A stretch of DNA of 64,000 nucleotides from Cupriavidus necator N-1. GTDB lineage: Bacteria > Pseudomonadota > Gammaproteobacteria > Burkholderiales > Burkholderiaceae. The notes under the pieces were generated by a model, which was given only the letters and a program-made list of their open reading frames with translations, was not told the origin of the DNA and did no database searches. Made by a program: the position numbers and the translations under genes. Shown here piece after piece: positions 24,857 to 33,735 of the stretch. The stretch covers positions 1 through 64,000 of the forward strand of contig NC_015723.1 of assembly GCF_000219215.1 (NCBI RefSeq). Reading direction: 5' to 3'. Position 1 is the first letter of the stretch. Every line of letters begins with the position of its first letter.

Positions 24857-26064
24857 TGCTGTTCCTGTTGGACCTGGTCGCGGCGCGTGGAAGGAAACCA
24901 GCCGCTCCAGTGCAGCAGGAAGCGGTCGAGCGGCATGCTCAGGCAGTAGTGTTGGATGGCAGGCAGCGGGTCATCCCAACGGAAATAACCGTCGAAAATT
25001 CGCGCGCCGTGGGGCATCAGGCTGCGCGGCGCGGAACGGAGGAAGGTCGCGCGCCAGACCGCGCCGCCGGGCGGGGGCGTGGCCGCCGGCAGGTCGGGCA
25101 GGCCCAGTTCATGCCGGTAGGCCGCCAGCGGGATATTGACCCCGCACAGCGTGGCGATCTCCTCCTGCCAGTCGATCCGCCCGACGGTCGGCTCGATCAT
25201 CACGAAGCGCCGGTGGATCTCGTCCCACTTGTATTCCATGCTGCCCATGCCGTAGAAGCTGGCGCGCTCGGCGAAGGCCAGCGTGATCGGCTCCAGTTCC
25301 TCGCTGGCTTCGGGGGCCGCAACGCAGACGGCGGTGCTGCCGATTTCCGGCGGCCAGCAGGCGAGCTTCCTGCCCGTGAACACCGCCGCGGCCTTGCCAT
25401 CCATGCCGCGGTAGAAGAGCGTGAAATGGATATTGCTCTGCGGGCCTTCGATCCATTCCTGCGCTACGATGCCGCCAGGGGTGCGCAGCATGGCGCGGGC
25501 GTGGGCTTGTCCCTCGGCAAGCGATTGCACGCGGATTGCGCGCTCCTTGTCCCCGGTCAGGGCCTGGCGCTTGTCGTCGGGCTTGATCACGGCGGGATAG
25601 CGCAGGCCGGACAGCAGGGGCACGTCGAGTTGTCCGTTCATGATGACCGTGCGCGGCACCGGGAAGCCGTTCTCTTCGGCAAAGCAATGGAAGGCCGACT
25701 TGCTGCTGAGCATGCGCACGCCTTGCGCCGGCGGCACGCAGAACCGGAACCATTCCGACAGCTCATCCCGGTTTTCCGAGACGCTGTGCACGGCATCCTC
25801 GTCGGTCAGGAACAGGACGGGCCGCTGGCCGAGACGCCGGGCCAGCGCAATCAGGTCTTCGGTGAATTCGCGCCCGACCAGGCTTCGAATGATGTGCCGG
25901 CGCGCATGGCGGGACCAGGACGCCGGCGTGGTGTGCCCGGTGTCTGCCAGGAGGACGGGAATCCCCTTGCCCGCCAATGACCGCACTAATCCAAGCCCGC
26001 CGAGTTCGCCGCCGACGACTACCGCCGCGGTTGTCTCTGCCGGATCCAGCGTGCTTTTCATCAT
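24853..26064 (-). CDS. ATP-grasp domain protein (probable carboxylate-amine ligase)
   Basis: 403 residues. The N-terminal Rossmann-like part (VVVGGELGGLGLVRSL) is followed by an ATP-grasp fold from about residue 115 to 330: YPAVIKPDDKRQ holds the nucleotide-binding Lys, IVAQEWIEGP the hinge, and FVMIEPTVGRIDWQ the acidic metal-binding end. It probably joins an acyl phosphate to an amine, such as an amino acid to a sugar or carrier. Coupled by ATGA to the FAD enzyme downstream. It is the first gene of a leftward operon starting from the region with the 120-bp duplication. ATG pair at 26064/26061 with a weak ribosome-binding site. Confidence 0.78.
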   Translation of the reverse strand: MMKSTLDPAETTAAVVVGGELGGLGLVRSLAGKGIPVLLADTGHTTPASWSRHARRHIIRSLVGREFTEDLIALARRLGQRPVLFLTDEDAVHSVSENRDELSEWFRFCVPPAQGVRMLSSKSAFHCFAEENGFPVPRTVIMNGQLDVPLLSGLRYPAVIKPDDKRQALTGDKERAIRVQSLAEGQAHARAMLRTPGGIVAQEWIEGPQSNIHFTLFYRGMDGKAAAVFTGRKLACWPPEIGSTAVCVAAPEASEELEPITLAFAERASFYGMGSMEYKWDEIHRRFVMIEPTVGRIDWQEEIATLCGVNIPLAAYRHELGLPDLPAATPPPGGAVWRATFLRSAPRSLMPHGARIFDGYFRWDDPLPAIQHYCLSMPLDRFLLHWSGWFPSTRRDQVQQEQQ

Positions 26065-26529
26065 GATTTCCGGGAAGTGTTAGGCGCTGCACTGAGGCCG
26101 GAAGGGGCCAGAAAAAGGGCAGGAAGGGGGTGCCTGGCGAGGTCCGCACGGTCTGCCCGTCGCGTCGATACCGGTGCCCGGCATGCGCACAAGTCGACGA
26201 ATGCAATCTAGATCGATGCACATGGCTTATCCGTACGAGGACACACACACCGTTTGAAACATCCAGCACGGTCCTGCCGTCCTGTCGACACGGGTGCCGG
26301 CAATGCGCACCGGGTCGGCACTGGCAAGCTACCGCGACGCAAACGGGTGATCCGTACGGGGGCACACACATGCCGGCTTTTCCAACACTCGCGCACGGCA
26401 GCCGGCGTCACCACAGGCCGGCTACCTACCGAAGGATGATTGCGGCTCCGCCCTAAGGCTAATGTCGGGGCGCTGCATCCCGGCGCCAAATACCAGGAGC
26501 CATTGCACCCGATCGCCAGGGAGGAAGAC
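26065..26529. other. Divergent promoter region of the decoration genes
   Basis: 465 bp between the leftward ATP-grasp gene and the rightward GINT1-like gene, largely filled by the 120-bp duplication. A ribosome-binding site, AGGGAGGA, lies at 26518-26525. Reading frames across the duplication repeat the same pattern in a poor coding style and are not real genes. Confidence 0.6.
26146..26390. repeat. Diverged tandem duplication, 120-bp period, in a divergent promoter region
   Basis: Unit A starts at 26146 (GCACGGTCTGCCCGT) and unit B at 26266 (GCACGGTCCTGCCGT), exactly 120 bp apart. Matching blocks recur in order: GTCGA, GGTGCC, ATGCGCAC, then ATCCGTACG followed by a run of CA/AC. A third partial start (GCACGGCAGCCGG) is at 26393. 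The units hold the inverted CCGTACGG-like core and may be duplicated operators or promoters. Confidence 0.75.
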
Positions 26530-28080
26530 ATGTCCTGTCTGTTGCCAGAGACCGCCGCGCGGGAGAGCCTGGTCATCATGGTCACTACAACCGAGCCCGC
26601 AGGCTGGGAGCGGTTGGTGGTGCAGCGTCTGCAAGCCTCGGGCACGTGCCGAGTGGTCGAGCGCGCGCTTGGCGCCATGAACGCGCTGGAGGAAGCGAGC
26701 GGCACTGCCGATCGGGCGAAGGCGCTGCAGGCGGGCGGGCCGGTGACCGCCATCGTCGACCTGACCGGCAGGCTCGATACCGGCTGGAGCCGCCACGCCG
26801 CAGAGGGCGTGTGGCGCCTGTGCGACGCGCGCGGCCTTGCCCCGGGCGACCCGCACCACGGCCTGGAGACCCACGCCAGCGGTGCCGGCATCCGCCTGCA
26901 CCTGGTGGCCTGGACGCCCTCGCATGCGGTCATGGTCGATACCGCGTCCGGCTATGCCGAACCCTGCGAGAAGGTTCGCCCCGAACGGCTTGCCGTCATG
27001 GGTGCGTCGCTGCTTGACGGCGCCCTGCGCGAGATCCGCGCCCTGGGTGGACTGTCGGGGCGCCAGGCGTGGACGGGGTGCCATGGCCGCGTGCCGGCAT
27101 GGCGGCGCCTGCTCTGGCGCCTGCGCGCCCTCGGCAGTCACGCCATCATCCAGCTCAAGGGATTCGTGCTGGTGGAGGAATGGATGGTGGGCATCGTCGA
27201 GATGGCGTTTGCCGACGCCGTGCGCGCGCAGCGCCTGCCGGTGCGCTGGCTCGGCACTCGCATGCCGTCGTACTGCTGGGCCGATCCTTTCGGCGTGCCC
27301 GGCAGTCCGGACGAGATCTATTGCGAGGAAGTCGACTTGCGGCAGAACATTGGCCGCATCGTCAGGCTCAAGCTGGACGCGCACGAGGCGCCGTCCAGCG
27401 CGGGACAGGTCGATCTCGGGCTGCCGGGGCACCTGTCGTTCCCGTATCTGTTTCGCCATGACGGGGCGCTGTACTGCGTGGCGGAGTCTTCGCAGAGCCG
27501 GCGCTGCGTGCTGAACCGGCAGGAGGAAGGCGGGCGCTGGCAGCAGGTCGCGGTGCTGCTGGAGGACGTGGCCGCGGTCGACCCGACCATCTTCGCGCAT
27601 GAAGGCCGTTTCTGGCTGTTGTACACCGACGTCGCGATGGGGCAGTTCGACAACGTATGCCTGTGCTATGCGGATAACCTGCTCGGCCCCTGGCAGCCGC
27701 ACCCGCAGAACCCGGTCAAGTTCGACCACGGCTCGGCGCGCGCGGCCGGCTCGGTCATGCGGGAAGCAGACGGGCTGCTGCGCGTGGCGCAGGTCTGCAA
27801 GACCGCCTACGGGCAGGCCATCGCCGTCAACCGCATCGTGCACTGCACGCCCGAGTTCTATCGGGAGGAGACGGTGGGGGTCATCAGCCCGGCGGGGGAT
27901 CGTGTCAACCCGCACGGCTTGCACACCTTGTCGGCGTGGGGCGGGCGCGTCGTGGTGGACGGCAAGCGCCATGGTTTCAATGGCGGCGTGCTGTGGCACA
28001 GGATCGTGTCGCGCGCCGCCCGCGCCTTGCGCCTGCCGCTGCCTACTCGAAACCCATCTCGCGCAGCATCACGGCGTTGA
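26530..28080 (+). CDS. GINT1-like protein with C-terminal beta-propeller, sugar transferase or hydrolase-like
   Basis: 516 residues. The C-terminal half (about 245-500) matches the five-bladed propeller region of glucosamine inositolphosphorylceramide transferase-like proteins: WADPFGV, YCEEVDLRQNIGRIV, LPGHLSFPYLFRHDGALYCVAES and VDPTIFAHEGRFWLLYT. The N-terminal half resembles the formyltransferase-like or unknown region found in bacterial members. Its role in EPS loci is not established; transfer of a sugar or removal of a linkage is possible. ATG at 26530 with AGGGAGGA. Its end overlaps the convergent glycosyltransferase gene by 38 bp. Confidence 0.7.
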   Translation: MSCLLPETAARESLVIMVTTTEPAGWERLVVQRLQASGTCRVVERALGAMNALEEASGTADRAKALQAGGPVTAIVDLTGRLDTGWSRHAAEGVWRLCDARGLAPGDPHHGLETHASGAGIRLHLVAWTPSHAVMVDTASGYAEPCEKVRPERLAVMGASLLDGALREIRALGGLSGRQAWTGCHGRVPAWRRLLWRLRALGSHAIIQLKGFVLVEEWMVGIVEMAFADAVRAQRLPVRWLGTRMPSYCWADPFGVPGSPDEIYCEEVDLRQNIGRIVRLKLDAHEAPSSAGQVDLGLPGHLSFPYLFRHDGALYCVAESSQSRRCVLNRQEEGGRWQQVAVLLEDVAAVDPTIFAHEGRFWLLYTDVAMGQFDNVCLCYADNLLGPWQPHPQNPVKFDHGSARAAGSVMREADGLLRVAQVCKTAYGQAIAVNRIVHCTPEFYREETVGVISPAGDRVNPHGLHTLSAWGGRVVVDGKRHGFNGGVLWHRIVSRAARALRLPLPTRNPSRAASRR

Positions 28081-29161
28081 CCTTGCGCACGTCGTACTTG
28101 GACTCGGCGATCTGGCGCGAGCGCTGGCCCATGCGCACGACTTGCTCCCAGTCCTCGATCAGCTGCATCATGGCCTGCTCCAGCGCGCCCACGGACTTGA
28201 CCGGCACCAGCAGGCCGTTGTCGCCGTCAACCACCGTCTCGCGGCAGCCTGGCGCATCGGTGGTGATGATGGGACGGCCCATCGCCATGGCTTCCAGCAC
28301 AGAGCGCGGCGTGCCTTCACCGTAGGAAGGCAGCACGTAGACGTTGCAGCCGGCAATGGCGGGGCGCACGTCGGACAGGCGGCCGAGGAAGTCGACGGTT
28401 CCGTCCGCGACCCATGCGTCCAGCTCGTCCTGGGCGATGGCGTCGGGGCTGGCATCGATCCAGCCCACCAGGCTGAAGCGCGCACCGGCGCCCCGCGCCC
28501 GGATTCTTCGCGCGGCCTCGGCATACTCGCGCACGCCCTTGTCGCCCAGCAGGCGGGCGATCAGCAGGAAGCGCGGGCCGTCGTCGGGCAGGGGCGCGAC
28601 CTCGAAGCTCGCCACGTCCACGCCGGAACCATTGACAATGCACGAACGCTTGCCGGCCGGCAGGATTTCCGCGCGGCGGAACAGCGCCTCGTCATCGGGA
28701 TTCTGGAAAAAGGTCGTATGGGCGCGGCTGAGCGCCAGCGCGTAGAGCCGCTGCACCACCGCGCGCAGCCGGCTTCTGCCGCTGTCCTCGCGAAAGGCAT
28801 AGCCCAGCCCGGTGATCAGCGCGAAGCGGCGCGGCACGCGCGCCAGCCAGCCCGCCAGCATGCCGTAGATCACCGGCTTGATGGTGTAGCTCATCACGCA
28901 GGCGGGCCTGACCCGCCGCATCAGCCGATGCAGGGCGAGCAGCGTGCGCGCGTCGGCCAGCGGGTTCATCCCGGTACGCTGGAGCGGGACGTGATGCACG
29001 ACCACGCCACGCGATTCCAGCGCGGCGCGCACCTGGTGCCCCGCTGGCAGGTCGGGCGCGGCGATATGCACCTCCAGGCCCTTTTGCTGCAGCGCTGCGA
29101 TGAGCGGGCCGCGAAACGCGATCAGTGACTCGGCATAGCTGGCGATCATCAGGAAACGCAT
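28043..29161 (-). CDS. Glycosyltransferase family 4
   Basis: 372 residues with a GT-B fold. The N-terminal acceptor domain begins MRFLMIASYAESLIAFRGPL. The donor domain has LLIARLLGDKGVREYAEA near residue 200 and the conserved E-x7-E in SYGEGTPRSVLEAMAMGRP near 290. The overall pattern is close to WbpH/PglA-type enzymes that add amino sugars to lipid-linked oligosaccharides. The ATG at 29161 has AAGGAG upstream. The start lies inside the end of asnB (13-bp overlap), so it is the last gene of the leftward operon running from 36052. Confidence 0.9.
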   Translation of the reverse strand: MRFLMIASYAESLIAFRGPLIAALQQKGLEVHIAAPDLPAGHQVRAALESRGVVVHHVPLQRTGMNPLADARTLLALHRLMRRVRPACVMSYTIKPVIYGMLAGWLARVPRRFALITGLGYAFREDSGRSRLRAVVQRLYALALSRAHTTFFQNPDDEALFRRAEILPAGKRSCIVNGSGVDVASFEVAPLPDDGPRFLLIARLLGDKGVREYAEAARRIRARGAGARFSLVGWIDASPDAIAQDELDAWVADGTVDFLGRLSDVRPAIAGCNVYVLPSYGEGTPRSVLEAMAMGRPIITTDAPGCRETVVDGDNGLLVPVKSVGALEQAMMQLIEDWEQVVRMGQRSRQIAESKYDVRKVNAVMLREMGFE

Positions 29162-31143
29162 GCGGGACTCCTTTCCTGTGCGGTCTGGTGCGCGAGCCAT
29201 GCCTGGAACATCAGCACGCACCAGAGCTGATGCTGCCAGTTGCGCCGCCCGGAAAGATGCTCGGCCCAGCGCTTGCGTATCGGCTCCGGGTTCAGGTAGC
29301 CCTCGCGCCGCAGGCGCCGGGGATCGATCAGGTCCTCGGCCCAGTCGCGCAGCGGCCCGCGCAGCCACGCGTCGATCGGAATGCCGAAGCCCATCTTGGG
29401 CCGCTCGATCAGCGTGCGCGGCACATAGCGGTCCAGCACCTGGCGCAGCACCCATTTGGTGGTATAGCCCCGTGCTTCCCTGCGCAACTTGTACGCCAGC
29501 GGCAGGCGCCACGCGAATTCGACCACGCGGTGGTCGAGGAACGGTATGCGGGTCTCAAGGCTGTGATGCATGGCTGCGCGGTCGACCTTGGCCAGGATGT
29601 CGTTGGGCAGGTAGCTCAGCATGTCCAGCGCCATCATCCGCTCCACGTCGGTCAAGGCGCTGAAGGCCTGCGCGCTGCCGTCCAGCACCGTGGCCGCCTC
29701 CGCGCCGCCGACGACGAGCATCTCCGGGTGGGGCCAGTGGGACACCATGCCGCGGTACAGCTCGGCCGACGAGCGCGCCGCCATGACGCCGGCGCCCTTG
29801 TGGATCTTCTCGCCCACATTGGCCCAGCGCGAGGCGACGGGGAACGCAGCTGCGATCCGGTTGATGCGGTCTGGCGGGCATCGTGTCAGGCTCCATGCCG
29901 CAGCTGCCCGTAGCGGGGCGGGAATGCGCGAGAGCCGGGGCCACAACTCGGCCGTGATCTGGTAGCGGTTATAGCCGCCGAACAGTTCGTCGCCCGCGTC
30001 GCCGGAAAGCGAAACGGTGACATGCCGCCGCGCCAGCTCGCTGACCAGCAGCGTCGGAATCTGCGAAGAGTCGGCGAATGGTTCGTCGTAGATCCGGGGC
30101 AGGCCGGGGATGACCGCCATCGCATGTTCGGGCGTGACGTACAGCTCGGTATGGCTCGTGCCAAGATGCCGCGCCACCGCCTTCGCGTGTGGGGCTTCGC
30201 TGTAGTCGGAATTATGAAAGCCAATGGAGAAGGTGCGGATAGGCTGCGACGATTGCGACTGCATCAATGCCACCACCGTCGAGGAATCGATCCCGCCGGA
30301 CAGGAAGGCACCGAGCGGGACGTCCGCCATCATCTGGCGGCTTACCGCATCACGCAACAGCATCTCCAGCTGGTCCACGGCTTCGTCCGGGCTCCCGGCG
30401 AAAGGATGCTGAACGCCGTCAAGCGCGGCCTCGGCACCGGACCAGTAGGGCCGCAGCACGGGCTCAGGCGCCCCCAGCGAGACCGTCAGCAGATGCGCCG
30501 GCGGCAGCTTGGCGACATTGTGGTAGATCGAATGGCTGCCGCTCACATTGTTGTGGCGCATATACAGGCACAGCGCGTCGCGGTTGATGCGGCCCTCGAA
30601 CGCCGGGTGCGGGCGCAGCGCCTTGAGTTCCGACCCGAACAGGAAGGCACGGCCCCTGCCGGTTGCCTGCCAGCCGTAGTAGAGCGGCTTTTCGCCGAGC
30701 CGGTCGCGCGCCAGTGTCAGCGTGCAGGTCCGCCGGTCCCACAGCGCAAACGCAAACATGCCCACGGCGCGCCGGACCGTGGCCTCGGCGCCCCAGGCGT
30801 CGATGCCGGCAAGCAGCGTTTCGGTGTCGGAGTGGCCGCGCCACCGGGGCGCGACGCCGGCACGCTCCAGCTCGGCGCGGATGTCCAGGTGGTTGTAGAT
30901 CTCGCCGTTGAAGGCAATGACATGGCGGCCGCTGGCGGCGGTCATGGGCTGGTGTCCGGCCGCGGACAGATCGACGATCGCCAGGCGGCGGTGGGCCAGC
31001 CCGAACGGCTGGTCCGGATCGCACCAGGTGTCGCCATGGTCCGGTCCGCGGTGGCGGATCTGGTTGGCCATGTCGGCGAGCAAGTCCGCCCGGTCGGCGA
31101 GGGTGGCGGGCAAGCCGCCAAGAAATCCTGCAAATCCGCACAT
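29149..31143 (-). CDS. asnB: Glutamine-hydrolysing asparagine synthase-like amidotransferase
   Basis: 664 residues. The N-terminal class II glutamine amidotransferase domain has the catalytic Cys at position 2 (MCGFAGFLGG) and RGPDHGDTW near 35. The C-terminal AsnB synthase domain has the PPi loop LSGGIDSSTVVALM near 260. In polysaccharide loci such proteins (WbpS type) amidate uronic acids, turning a GalNAcA-type sugar into its uronamide. That fits the adjacent WbpP- and WbpO-like genes, which would make the uronic acid. It overlaps the next glycosyltransferase by 13 bp and starts 19 bp after the epimerase stop. Confidence 0.93.
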   Translation of the reverse strand: MCGFAGFLGGLPATLADRADLLADMANQIRHRGPDHGDTWCDPDQPFGLAHRRLAIVDLSAAGHQPMTAASGRHVIAFNGEIYNHLDIRAELERAGVAPRWRGHSDTETLLAGIDAWGAEATVRRAVGMFAFALWDRRTCTLTLARDRLGEKPLYYGWQATGRGRAFLFGSELKALRPHPAFEGRINRDALCLYMRHNNVSGSHSIYHNVAKLPPAHLLTVSLGAPEPVLRPYWSGAEAALDGVQHPFAGSPDEAVDQLEMLLRDAVSRQMMADVPLGAFLSGGIDSSTVVALMQSQSSQPIRTFSIGFHNSDYSEAPHAKAVARHLGTSHTELYVTPEHAMAVIPGLPRIYDEPFADSSQIPTLLVSELARRHVTVSLSGDAGDELFGGYNRYQITAELWPRLSRIPAPLRAAAAWSLTRCPPDRINRIAAAFPVASRWANVGEKIHKGAGVMAARSSAELYRGMVSHWPHPEMLVVGGAEAATVLDGSAQAFSALTDVERMMALDMLSYLPNDILAKVDRAAMHHSLETRIPFLDHRVVEFAWRLPLAYKLRREARGYTTKWVLRQVLDRYVPRTLIERPKMGFGIPIDAWLRGPLRDWAEDLIDPRRLRREGYLNPEPIRKRWAEHLSGRRNWQHQLWCVLMFQAWLAHQTAQERSPACVS

Positions 31144-31162
31144 GGCTATGTCCCGGTTGTGC

Positions 31163-32248
31163 TCAGGCGTTCAGTGCCTGCTGCATCTGCACGTACCAAG
31201 GCATCGCCTCAGCCAGCCCGTCGCGGACGCGGTGGGTGGGCAGGTATCCCAGCAGGCGTTGTGCCTTGCCGATGTCGGCCTGGCTGTGGCGCACGTCTCC
31301 GGCCCGGAAGCCGCGATAGACCGGCTCGGTGCCGGCGGCGACGCCGTAGGGCCGCAGCCCGTCGCGAAGCAGCTCGAACAATGTGGCCAACGTGGTGCGG
31401 TCGCCGACCGCCACGTTGTAGACCTGGCTGTCCCCCTCGCAGTGGTCGCTGGCGGCGGCGAGCAGGTTGGCCTGCACGGCGTTCGCGACGTAGCAGAAAT
31501 CGCGGCTGGTTTCTCCGTCGCCGTTGATGTAGACGGCCTCGTGCCGTAGCAGGGCTGCGATCCATTTGGGAATCACCGCCGCATAGGCACCATTGGGATC
31601 CTGGCGCGGCCCGAACACGTTGAAGTAGCGCAGCCCAGTGGCATGCACGCCGTAGCATCGGTGGAAGACGTCGGCATACAGCTCGTTGGCGTACTTGGTG
31701 ACCGCGTAGGGGCTCAGCGGCTTGCCGATGCGGTCTTCCACTTTCGGCAGGCCCGGGTGGTCGCCGTAGGTGCTGCTGCTCGCCGCATAGACGAAGGTAC
31801 TGACCTGCGCGTCGCGGGCGGCGACCAGCAGGTTCAGGAATCCGCTGATATTGACGCTGTGAGTCGCGATTGGGTCTTCCAGGCTGCGCGGCACGGAGCC
31901 GAGTGCCGCCTGGTGCAGCACGAAGTCCACCGGGTACAGGCCGTTGGCTGCGCCCTCGCGCCCGGGCGCGCAAAAGCGCATGGCGCTGCGGCAGTGCTCG
32001 AGGTTGCGGATATCGCCTTCGATAAAGCGGAAATTGGCCCACTGCCGCGGCGACACCAGCGCCTCGACCTCGATGAGGTTGCGGCGGTGCCCGGTGGAGA
32101 AGTTGTCCAGGCCGACCACGCGCTGGTCGAGGCGCAACAGCGTTTCCAGCAGGTTGCTGCCGATGAATCCGGCGACGCCGGTGACAAGCCACGTGCGCGG
32201 CGTGGCGGCCAGGCGGGCCTTGAGGTGCGCGTAGGCGTTCTCTTGCAT
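31163..32248 (-). CDS. wbpP: UDP-N-acetylglucosamine C4-epimerase, WbpP/TviC type
   Basis: 361 residues, extended SDR. The NAD site is [15 protein letters not shown] near residue 24. The catalytic set is SSSTYG and YAVTK (Tyr-x3-Lys near 186). The N-terminal extension ([22 protein letters not shown]) and the [21 protein letters not shown] segment are typical of the UDP-GlcNAc/GlcNAcA 4-epimerases WbpP and TviC. With the WbpO-like dehydrogenase it should make UDP-GalNAcA. Substrate specificity is inferred from this pairing. Confidence 0.9.
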   Translation of the reverse strand: MQENAYAHLKARLAATPRTWLVTGVAGFIGSNLLETLLRLDQRVVGLDNFSTGHRRNLIEVEALVSPRQWANFRFIEGDIRNLEHCRSAMRFCAPGREGAANGLYPVDFVLHQAALGSVPRSLEDPIATHSVNISGFLNLLVAARDAQVSTFVYAASSSTYGDHPGLPKVEDRIGKPLSPYAVTKYANELYADVFHRCYGVHATGLRYFNVFGPRQDPNGAYAAVIPKWIAALLRHEAVYINGDGETSRDFCYVANAVQANLLAAASDHCEGDSQVYNVAVGDRTTLATLFELLRDGLRPYGVAAGTEPVYRGFRAGDVRHSQADIGKAQRLLGYLPTHRVRDGLAEAMPWYVQMQQALNA

Positions 32249-32308
32249 GGGGACGGTGGTTCCGTTGCGCCGCTTCCGGCGGGTTTTCCGTGCGTGACCG
32301 CAAGGCGG

Positions 32309-33586
32309 CTACAGGCGTGCGTCGATTTCGCTCCTCGGCAGGATGCCCTTGACGTCGAACAGCACCGCATGCGCCTTGCCGAGGGCCTTGATCGCCCGCA
32401 CGCCCATGGTGACGAACTGGTGGTGCGCGACCGCCAGCACGATGGCGTCGTACTGGTCGTTGCGCGGGGCCTCGCGCAGGCAGGACAGGCCGTATTCGTG
32501 CTCGGCGTCTTCGATATTGATCCACGGGTCGTAGACATCGACCTGAGCGTTGTAGCTGCGCAGCGTGGTCACGATGTCCACGGCCTTGGTGTTGCGCACG
32601 TCCGGGCAGTTCTCCTTGAACGTCAGGCCGAGCACCAGCACGCGGCTGTCGAGCACCGGAATGCCCCGGCGCAGCATCAGCTTCACCACCTCGTCGGCAA
32701 CGTGGATCGCCATCTTGTCGTTGATGCGCCGGCCTGCCAGGATGACCTGCGGGTGATAGCCGACCTCCTGCGCCTTGTGCGTCAGATAGTAGGGATCGAC
32801 CCCGATGCAGTGCCCGCCGACCAGGCCCGGGCGGAACGGCAGGAAATTCCACTTGGTGCCGGCGGCCCGCAGCACTTCGAGCGTGTCGATGCCCAGCTTG
32901 TGGAACAGCAGGCTGAGTTCGTTCATCAGCGCGATGTTGACATCGCGCTGGGTGTTCTCGATGACCTTGGCCGCCTCCGCCACGCGGATGCTGCTGGCGC
33001 GGTGCGTGCCGGCCACGATGATCCTGCCGTAGAGCTTGTCGATGGCCTCGCTCGCCTCGGGCGTGCTGCCGCTGGTGACCTTGCGGATATCCGGCAGCCG
33101 GTGCTCCTTGTCGCCGGGGTTGATGCGCTCCGGGCTGTAGCCGCAGAAGAAGTCCACGTTGAACTTCAGGCCGCTGTGCCTCTCCAGCACCGGCACGCAG
33201 ATTTCCTCGGTGGCGCCCGGGTAGACGGTCGATTCGTAGATCACCACGGCGCCCGGCGCCATCGCCCTGCCCACGGTCTCGCTCGCCAGGATCAGCGGCG
33301 TCAGGTCGGGGCGCTTGGCCCGGTCCACCGGTGTGGGCACGGTCACGATAAAGACCTGGCAGTCCCTCAGCGCTTCGGGATCGTTGCTGTAGCGCAGGTG
33401 GTGCGCGCTGCGCAGCTCGTCCGGGCTGACCTCCAGCGTGGCGTCGTGGCCGGCGCGCAGTGCTTCGATGCGTGCGGCATTGACGTCGAAGCCCAGCACG
33501 GGCTGCTGCTTGCCGAACTCCACCGCGAGCGGCAGGCCGACATAGCCCAGCCCTATGATGGCGACTTGTGCGTGACTGAGTTCCAT
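32309..33586 (-). CDS. wbpO: Nucleotide-sugar 6-dehydrogenase, WbpO/TviB type
   Basis: 425 residues of the UDP-glucose/GDP-mannose dehydrogenase family. The NAD site is IIGLGYVGLPLAVEFGK near residue 10, and the catalytic Cys lies in GGHCIGVDPYYLTHKAQE near 262. The C-terminal domain has LGLTFKENCPDVRNTK. The closest pattern is WbpO/TviB, which oxidises UDP-GalNAc or UDP-GlcNAc to the uronic acid. ATG at 33586 with GGAAG nine bases upstream; the open frame continues to 33628 without support. A 60-bp gap separates it from the epimerase. Confidence 0.92.
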   Translation of the reverse strand: MELSHAQVAIIGLGYVGLPLAVEFGKQQPVLGFDVNAARIEALRAGHDATLEVSPDELRSAHHLRYSNDPEALRDCQVFIVTVPTPVDRAKRPDLTPLILASETVGRAMAPGAVVIYESTVYPGATEEICVPVLERHSGLKFNVDFFCGYSPERINPGDKEHRLPDIRKVTSGSTPEASEAIDKLYGRIIVAGTHRASSIRVAEAAKVIENTQRDVNIALMNELSLLFHKLGIDTLEVLRAAGTKWNFLPFRPGLVGGHCIGVDPYYLTHKAQEVGYHPQVILAGRRINDKMAIHVADEVVKLMLRRGIPVLDSRVLVLGLTFKENCPDVRNTKAVDIVTTLRSYNAQVDVYDPWINIEDAEHEYGLSCLREAPRNDQYDAIVLAVAHHQFVTMGVRAIKALGKAHAVLFDVKGILPRSEIDARL

Positions 33587-33735
33587 GACCGTGATCTTCC
33601 GAGTAGTCGAGCCTGTCGTCGTCGGCATGGAAAGGCAGACTCGTTGAAATTATCGTGCGCGGGCGGCGTGCCGTGCGCGGCGGTTCGTGTCTTGACGTAC
33701 ACAAGCCCGCAGCCGTGCGGCAGTGGTGGCCCGCG

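Noticed and set aside
26130..26456. Frames across the 120-bp duplication
   Set aside because: The apparent repeated Cys-rich protein is simply the translated DNA duplication; there is no ribosome-binding site and codon use is poor.
27599..29128. 509-residue plus-strand frame
   Set aside because: It overlaps the end of the GINT1-like gene and the whole opposite glycosyltransferase gene; composition is Ala/His/Arg-rich as expected of a shadow.
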